A DNA stretch of 64,000 bases from Mesorhabditis belari (lineage: Eukaryota; Nematoda; Chromadorea; Rhabditida; Rhabditidae), in contig CAUEEP010000742.1 in NCBI GenBank assembly GCA_958450365.1, forward strand, positions 234,001-298,000, given 5' to 3'. This document shows positions 57,298-64,000 of this stretch, in pieces. How positions within the stretch are numbered: position 1 is the stretch's first letter; each line of letters begins with the position of its first letter. Under the pieces are notes generated by a model. It was not told where the DNA came from and did not search any database. It saw nothing but the letters and a program-made list of their open reading frames with translations. Position numbers and translations under genes: made by a program.

Positions 57298-58312
57298 TAC
57301 CCCTCAAATTTCTTTAAATATTTAAAAAGTTAGTTTATAAACATTTTCCATAAAATTTATTATCTTGTAAAAAGATAAAATAGATAAAACAAAGAAAAAA
57401 CAAAGAAAAAACAAAGAAAAAACAAAATTCAATACAAAATCGACCAAAAATATTGCATACTTCTTAATAGTTAAAGTCAAATTTTTATCACAAAAGTCAT
57501 AGCAGCTTTTCAAAACCAAATGATTTTTATAAATCCTAAGAGATGGATGAATTTTTAGGTAAGAAAAGTGTGTGGATGTGGGAAATGAGAGCAATGGAAA
57601 GGACAAGAAAGTCTCTCGTCTTTTTCGGGGTCAAGGTTGCAGACACGCAAAAGAGAAACCCTCAAGCAATCATTGAAATCTTGAAAAGATCGATCTTAAT
57701 TTTAATTTAAATAATTTTAATTAATTTGAAGAGCTTTTTAATAAACTTTAGAAGCAAATTATACACAATAAAAAAGCCAGAGTTTATAAGTTTAACGGGT
57801 ACTTATCATTAGTCATGTATGGAGTTATTTAAAGTGTACTAGTGGATGATTTATAGCCTAGCTAGTGGCCAAAGTTAGCTAATGGTAGATCATTTACCCA
57901 GCAAGCGAATAATCTTTACCCAAAATCTTAATGCGGACATTTTTATCCTAGCAAGATGCTGAGTTGGAAGAGAACATTCGAGAACACTGAAAATCTCTCT
58001 TTCTTTCTCATTTCTCATTCCGAGAGCCGGTTTGCCACCGTTTAGTGTACAAGAGCGATTGAGTTTTTGGGTAAAGATTTTTTTTGTTTAAAGCTTGCTT
58101 TGCTACATTTCTAAACTTGTTCATCTAAACCCAGTTTCTAGGCTTTCACTTGATGTAATATTGCTGTACCAAACCAAAAGTTAACTTGAGACTTTAGTTT
58201 GTTTTTTTTTTCATGATATTTTTTTAAACCATGATCATATATGCTCAAAACATTTATTAATGGAAATAGCTGAAATCCATGAAGAGAAATTGGTCTATTT
58301 CTATTATCCACT
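57298..58312. other. Region between two divergent-purpose minus-strand genes
   Basis: It holds the upstream sequence of the glucosidase gene and the 3' flank of the ShKT gene. AT-rich with several (A)n-CAAAG runs; no gene is seen. Confidence 0.45.
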
Positions 58313-59999
58313 TTATGGGGTGGTTGTAGTAGTGGTAGTGGTGGTGGTGGTGGTTGTGGTTGTGCTGGCAGTGTTCGTTGTGGTCGTCGTCGTCGCCGCA
58401 CTAGTGGTTGTCGAGGAGCACAAGTCGCCTAAAAGGGTTTTCATATTGCAATCTGTCAGCTTACGATGCAGTGGTTAGAACTGGGTTAAAGTCCGCATCA
58501 AGTACGGAAATCTTCTAGTGCTCTGGCAATGCCATTAAGTCTACACTTGGCAAAGCTCTTCAACCGCAATTTATGTCATTTTGATCCAGAATGTACTAAT
58601 GAATCAAAATTTGCTAATACTAGAAACATTCTAGTGCTATATCTAACCATATTAGGTCACTCACAAGATTTAGGGCAATACTGGGCACGCTGAGCATCGG
58701 TGTAGGCGGTGTTCGTGCAAAAACCGTTAGCTACCCACGTGGCGCAGCTGAAATGATAAAAGCACATATTTTATCAAAAAAATTTGAACATTTTATACTT
58801 TTTAGGATATAGACTAAATGTAAATAGTAAAAATCTCGTCAAAAAAACTCACTTCGAGTTCAAATCAGTGCAGCTTGTGGACGAGCAGAGGCTGCCTGAA
58901 GTTTTTGGTTCATTTGTTTGAAAAGTTGTTGTCTAATTTGAAACTAGATATCGAATGAGTCAGCTGTTTGTAAGATTTCGGTGAAATTGATCAATTTTAT
59001 GCAAAACGCACATGAAGCTCCGCAGTATTGCGCCTTCTGGGCGTCGGTGTAGAAAGTGTTCGTGCAGAAACCGTTGCTTACCCAGTTCGGGCAGCTGAAA
59101 CAGATGGATTGGAAAATATTTGGGAAACGTTTAAAGCTCAAGCTCAAGCTCAAGCTCAAGCGGCTAATTGATCTTATCTATTAGCTTACTTGGCGCTTGA
59201 ATCCGAACATGTTGTTGACGAATTGCTGGAAGTACCGCAAAGGCCGCCTAAAAAAGTGAGACTTTGACAAATTTTGTCCAAAAAAAACCGAAGAACATAG
59301 AGAATAAAGTCATTTATGGCTAAACAACTTGCAATTAATTAACCTATTAACATTTTTAACTATGAAATTAACAGCACTCACATGAAGCTCCGCAGTATTG
59401 CGCCTTCTGGGCCGACGTGTAGTAAGTGTTTGAGCAGAAGCCGTTGCTCACCCAGTTCGAACAACTGAAAGCATGTTTTTACGAAAATCATTGAAATCTC
59501 GCTTACGAGCTGGATGTGTCCGAGCATGCGGATGCAGCGGAAGCACCTGAAATTCATTTCTTAAGCTTATTCCCATGATTTTCAAATGCACTTGTAAGAA
59601 GTTGTAGAAATTTTAGCCTTATGGCCAGTGTTGCTTCAAAAGATAAGGCTAGTCAAGCCAACGTCGTCAAATAGACTTTGAAAGACTTGAGTTTTGTCAA
59701 AACAACTACTGTTAGAAGCCAATGTGATTTGGTACTGGCTTTTGACTTATAATTAGCTTGACATGGCTTATAAAACAGCTCAAGGACTACCCTGGAAGTA
59801 AGGCAGCGAAATCAGTTTGAAAGGTGCGGTCTGGATCGAGCCGGATTTGAACCAGGCCGAGCCGAAACCGGATAGATTCAAAATAGATCAAATCGATCCG
59901 GCTGACTGGAAAGCTTAGACCTTATGCTCCTGGTTTGAACCCAAAAAATGATAACAAACCAAGAACGATGAGGAGTGCGGCGGTGACTGTTGAGCTCAT
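58313..59999 (-). CDS. Secreted protein, three ShKT domains and a Thr-rich tail
   Basis: Eight exons (minus): 59,960-59,999; 59,507-59,546; 59,382-59,464; 59,190-59,247; 59,012-59,094; 58,853-58,895; 58,665-58,747; 58,313-58,428. All splice sites and phases fit and no frame break is seen. Exon 1 plus the start of exon 2 encodes a signal peptide (STVTAALLIVLG). Three units follow, each a short Ser/Thr linker exon and an 83-base exon carrying C-x2-W-x3-G-x-C ... AQYC-x3-C, the ShKT six-Cys pattern. The last exon encodes about 30 Ser/Thr residues (a mucin-like, probably O-glycosylated tail) and then stops. The architecture resembles the C. elegans pharyngeal-gland ShKT/mucin proteins, so a secreted, gland or surface-coat role is inferred. 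ShKT occurs in many non-toxic nematode proteins and toxicity is not implied. Confidence 0.9.
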
Positions 60000-61064
60000 T
60001 GCTGCTTTCGTCGGATTCAGGACAAGACTTCACTAGATGATTGGAGGAGAAACCACCGAATGAGTGATCCTGAAGCGCTCACTCCGTCTTTTATATGATT
60101 ACTGCGTAAAGATTTCGAGATCTCGTCGTGTCTGTGTGCACAGCTTCAATGTGCAGCAATTTCGACCATGTTTCTTTTTTTGTCGCGCTCTTTGCGAGCT
60201 TTTAATTTTGCATTTAAAAAGTTATTGGTGAACATTGGTGTGTAAAAAGAAAATTTTCGGGAAAAAGACAAAAAATTTCATCAAACTTTTGCAGACAATC
60301 TCGGGAGCTGTTTGAGTGGGTGTGGTGGGTGGATTCTATTTTTGAATCGAACTCTGAAGTTTTCAAAACGGCTAACAGTTTAGCAGTTGCACATCAGGCT
60401 ATTGAGTGCTTTTGCAAATCAACCAATTCGCTGTACTTTTGAAAATTAACCGAGCTAACAACGAGTGTGACTTTATGCTCTTTAAATGTTAGCAAAACTT
60501 TGTTGGTGTCTCAGATAATTGAAGATTGATTTGTTTATCTAGTATCCGTTTGCTAGTAGTGAACATCAAGTACTCTTCATTTCATTTTGCAAGTGTTGAA
60601 TAGTTCTGAAAGTGCTTTACAAGCTAAAGCCACTGCTCTGCAGACAGTCAAATTCAATACACAAGTTGAAAATTCAAAGTCGATGGATAAGATATCGTAA
60701 TCAGTTAAAGACAATATTCTGTTGTCTGTTTTTTTGTAACTTTTTTTACTCTAAAAACCCATTTTTAAGCATTGCGTTGATTCAATTGTATTCCTTTTTT
60801 TGTTTTCATTTTGTTAAATTCATCAAGTTTGTCTCTAAACACGATTTGGATATCAAGTAAAAAGTTCTCTACTCTTCATTTCACTTTGCAAGTGTTGTAG
60901 AGTTCGGATAGCGCCAAGTTGCTCCATTTTGAGCAAAAGTTTGCACTAATAAGGGAAAGTTTTGATAAATTGTGCGTTTTCAAGGCATCTAACACTAAAC
61001 CACACTGAGACACGGCCACACAAGAAATTACAAAGCTCAAAGTATATTTCTTACAGCTTACTAG
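60000..61064. other. Upstream of the ShKT gene; non-coding
   Basis: The first 100 bp upstream of the ATG hold the presumed promoter and leader. Two similar stretches (AAGTACTCTTCATTTCATTTTG near 60,570 and TACTCTTCATTTCACTTTG near 60,870) form a 300-bp-spaced repeat. No gene is seen. Confidence 0.4.
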
Positions 61065-62629
61065 TACACTCTGTCAAAAAATTATAGACGCACCCTGTTT
61101 TTTGCTAGTTTAGAGCCGGATATAAGTGCTAGTCCAGTGAAAAGTATTTTTTAGTTTCTTTAATGTAAAAAACAACCCCAGCAAAATTTCAAGTCATTTC
61201 ACTCATCCAAAGTACTTTATCGTACAAAAAACATTTTAACAGCTGTCAAAAAATTATAGACGCACTTTTATTTGATGATTTATTCTATCGATAATTGTTA
61301 GTTTTTTCTCATTTTTTTTGCTTATTAGCTATGTTTATAAATGTTTTTACATTTTCAGATATGCCACTTGGAAAACAACTGGATGTGGTGGAAAAAACAC
61401 GTATCGATGTGCTCCACACGCTTGGTCACTCAAACAGGGACATCGCTCGTCGCATCGGACGTTCTGAGAAATGTATTCGTACATATCTCAAGACCAAAGT
61501 GACTTCTAAGAAGAAAGAAACACGGGGCCGGAAGAAAAAGTTGACCGATCAAGACGAACGCGCAATTACGAGACGTCTTTCCAACACGACGACATCACTC
61601 GAAGAGGTTCGCAAGGAGATGAAGCTTCCGGTCACTCGCCAAACTGTGCACAGCGTTGTCAAACGATCTTCAATACTCAAATACAAACTCATGAAGCAAG
61701 CTCCACGACTTACAAAGGACCATAAAGCCGCCCGTATCGATTTCGCTCAAAAGAGCCAGAAGACCAAATGGGAAGGAGTTGGTTTACTAGTATTTCTTAT
61801 ATATTTTATGTCTAGATCATTTGGAGTGACGAAAAGAAGTTCAATCTTGATGGTGCTGATGGTTTTCGAAGGTATCGGATGGATTCACGAAAGCCGGGCA
61901 TGGTCTTTAGCACGAGGAACTTTGGAGGTGGATCATGTATGGTATGGGGAGCCTTTCGAGACGGTGAACTGATCGGCTTAGAGTTTATTTCGACCCGGAT
62001 GACATTGCTTGACTATCAACAAGTATTGAGCAAACATCTAGCCGTCTATCTGAACAACAATCCGGGCAATAACTTTACTTTTATGCACGATAACGCGAGT
62101 ATTCATGCAAGTTGCTCCACAAGAGATTGGCTAACAGCGCACAAAATCGGCACTGTCGCTTGGCCCGTGGCAGCCCAGACTTGAACCCGATTGAGAATTT
62201 GTGGGGGACACTCCTTCGAGGTGTCTACAAGGGAAAGAAGCAATATTCGAACGTGAATGAGCTCAAGAAAGCCATTCAAGTAGCCAACAGCGCTCCATGA
62301 CCTTGTCTCTTCGATGCCGAGAAGTCTTTTTGAAGTTGGACTAAAGCAAGGAGGGGCCACGCATTATTAATTTATTTGGTTTGTGTTGTTATTTTTATTT
62401 CTGTTAACTTTTTCTTGATAGAGAAAAGTGCGTCTATAATTTTTTGACAGCTGCTAAAACGTTTTTTGTACGATAAAGTACTTTGGATGAGTGAAATGAC
62501 TTGAAATTTTGCTGGGGTTGTTTTTTTACATTAAAGAAACTAAAAAATACTTTTCACTGGACTAGCACTTATATTGGGCTCTAAACTAGCAAAAAACAGG
62601 GTGCGTCTAAAATTTTTTGACAGAGTGTA
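61065..62629 (+). mobile_element. Tc1/Tc3-like transposon, 1.56 kb, nearly intact
   Basis: The element is flanked by TA and has inverted repeats of about 200 bp (61,067-61,266 and 62,427-62,627). Each arm contains the sequence CTGTCAAAAAATTATAGACG twice, at the outer and inner ends (inner at 61,243 and 62,452), the IR/DR layout with two transposase-binding sites per end. Arms differ by only a few bases, suggesting recent movement. Confidence 0.95.
61361..62370 (+). pseudogene. Tc1/Tc3-like transposase, two recent frameshifts
   Basis: The ATG after acceptor TTTTCAG opens an N-terminal DNA-binding region with two helix-turn-helix parts (LHTLGHSNRDIARRIGRSE; RRLSNTTTSLEEVRKEMKL). A 38-bp intron (about 61,779-61,816, GTTGGT...TCTAG) precedes IIWSDEKKFNLDG (first catalytic Asp). 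FMHDNASIHASCSTRDW carries the second Asp and SPDLNPIENLW the Glu, at DD34E spacing. One lost base at about 62,166 breaks the frame in the last catalytic block, and one shift at about 62,298 separates the C-terminus (SLFEVGLKQGGATHY, stop). The rest is open, so the copy died recently or holds sequence errors. Confidence 0.9.
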
Positions 62630-63521
62630 CCTAGATATGGAAAAAAAACTCTTAGCTCATCTTCATTTCCGTTGCCGTTTCTTGGCAGATTGTTCTAAAT
62701 TTTTGTCTACATCTTCCTCATTAAATGTCCCAATTCATACATGATCTCATAATCATTTACAAATTTCAAAAATAGCTGTGTTCTTAGGAAGTAAAGAAAG
62801 GCAATTTAATCCCTAATTCGAAAGCCACTCATGCAATGAGCACATTGATAATCCTAAACGCCGATAATTAAGACTGTAATACAAACTGTAATCGAGTGCA
62901 CTGACCATCTTGCTTCTGTAAGTTGTTCACGTTGTTTGTAATCTTTAATTTAGTTTTTTTTGTTATTTGATTTTCATTTTCAAAATATTACTACTTGTTA
63001 CAACCTTGTTACTGAGATTTTCTCCCCTTAAAAGAGTTTCATGGAGTTCAACGAGATCGACAAAAGAACAACAACAATCGATAACAAACGTGTCTTCAAA
63101 CAGACAAACAAACAACAACGTGTCTTCCCCTAAAAAGATCCATTCCTAGAATTGATCTCAAACCAATTTTTTTTCTACAAGTACTTTTTCTTTCAAAAAA
63201 CTAGACTCGAGAGCTTTTTTAAAGATTCATTTGATTTTCATCGATGAGACCGAATGAAATTCACACGATTCCCCTTCTTTTCATCAAAAAGACGTGTCTC
63301 TCGTCTCAATTCATCTGTGCAAACATTCCTCCCATAAACTCCTCCATTTCATGTACTTTTAAAAGGTGACTTTACAACCGCCCATATGTCTCTTTTTCTG
63401 TGCAAATTTTGTGATCAAACACTGTGTATAGTTTGCAAATTTTTCAGCAGTCCATGATGGCATGTTTGATATCAACTTTATATACAACAAAATTATAATA
63501 ATTATCTAATTATCCAATTAT
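62630..63521. other. Non-coding stretch
   Basis: AT-rich; no open frame with gene signals. It contains the 3' flank of the Pro/Ala-rich gene. Confidence 0.45.
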
Positions 63522-63988
63522 CTAGTTGTTTTTCTTTTCCTCTTCTTTTGGTTGATCTTTTCTTGGGGCAAATGCTTTCTTCTTGCTCTTTCCGATAAAC
63601 ATTGCTTGTGAGAAACCGGGAGCATAAGCTGGAACAAGTGGAGGAGCCAATGGGGAGAGTTGAGGTGCCTAAAGAGATCAATATGAAAAATATTAAGATA
63701 TTGAGCTTTTAGCTTCATAGAACTTGTTAGCTTGGAACCAAACCGGTACTTAACAATTCAGAAATCAGCTTATTTGTGTTAGGCATACTATAGTCTTGTC
63801 ATTTGAATCCAATTTCCAAGCAAACTACATTCTGATCCTATTTCCAATTGCTAACGTACCAAGTAGATTGGTGGCACAGGGACGCCCGGGAAAGCGGCTG
63901 GCAGCACTGGAGCTCTCAACACCGGAGCCGGCGCTGGAAATGCAACTGGGGCCGCCAATGGGTAGCCGCACGGAGGCACACCGCAGCC
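63522..63988 (-). CDS. Pro/Ala-rich protein, 3' exons only
   Basis: Two minus-strand exons, 63,860-63,988 (acceptor CTAATAG, donor GTACGT) and 63,522-63,668 (acceptor CTTTAG), join in phase 0. The first reads GCGVPPCGYPLAAPVAFPAP and continues Pro/Ala/Val-rich. The second reads APQLSPLAPPLVPAYAPG, then a basic/acidic end (GKSKKKAFAPRKDQPKEEEK) and stop TAG. The 5' part lies beyond the window. The composition suggests an extended, possibly secreted or structural protein. Family unknown. Confidence 0.7.
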
Positions 63989-64000
63989 CTATTAGTAAAT

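Noticed and set aside
58260..58478. Plus-strand open frame of Val repeats
   Set aside because: Antisense shadow of the Thr-rich last exon of the ShKT gene.

Overview
This is nuclear DNA from a nematode, probably rhabditid-like. Four things point there: short introns with TTTTCAG/TTTTAG acceptors; a DB-module gene (a nematode-specific family); a secreted ShKT protein with a threonine-rich tail; and a tandem-repeat galectin. Tc1/mariner, maT, Merlin and MITE elements are dense. The DNA is AT-rich, and most long open frames on their own are not genes. Species cannot be fixed from the sequence.

Layout. 0-5 kb: exons of one or two unrecognised minus-strand genes, MITEs and a GACGGACAGACA minisatellite. 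5-28 kb: mostly non-coding, with a 14-bp minisatellite, a MITE with a second element nested in it, several fold-back elements, a dead maT transposon, a mariner stub and a few weak two-exon gene models. 28.7-34.2 kb: an intact 13-exon, two-domain galectin on the minus strand, followed upstream by a dead Merlin transposon (35-36.3 kb). 36.6-41 kb: minus-strand protein-like fragments and a GC-richer stretch without recognisable genes. 41.3-51.2 kb: a 1.6-kb segment present twice (41.3-42.9 and 49.5-51.2), each copy carrying the 3' end of a glucosidase II alpha gene. Between the copies lie a DB-module gene (44.0-45.6) and an unrecognised gene with three copies of one domain (47.1-49.05). 50.8-57.3 kb: the rest of the glucosidase II alpha gene (GH31, minus strand), recognisable from signal peptide to C-terminal beta-sandwich but carrying frameshifts and a nonsense codon. 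58.3-60.0 kb: an intact 8-exon gene for a secreted three-ShKT-domain protein with a Thr tail. 61.1-62.6 kb: a nearly intact Tc1/Tc3-like transposon with 200-bp inverted repeats, each holding two binding-site-like repeats. 63.5-64 kb: the 3' end of a Pro/Ala-rich gene.

The genes do not form an obvious pathway. Three encode secretory-route products (glucosidase II alpha in the ER, the ShKT protein, the DB protein). The galectin is a beta-galactoside lectin. The most original coding observation is the unrecognised three-repeat gene at 47-49 kb. The most original non-coding ones are a set of unrelated fold-back elements that all end in TACCG(T/C)A, and the reciprocal decay of the two glucosidase 3' copies.

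Caution: conserved exons between 41 and 57 kb carry repeated one-base shifts, several in homopolymers, while the galectin and ShKT genes are clean. This is either real pseudogenisation or local assembly error, and the sequence alone cannot decide.
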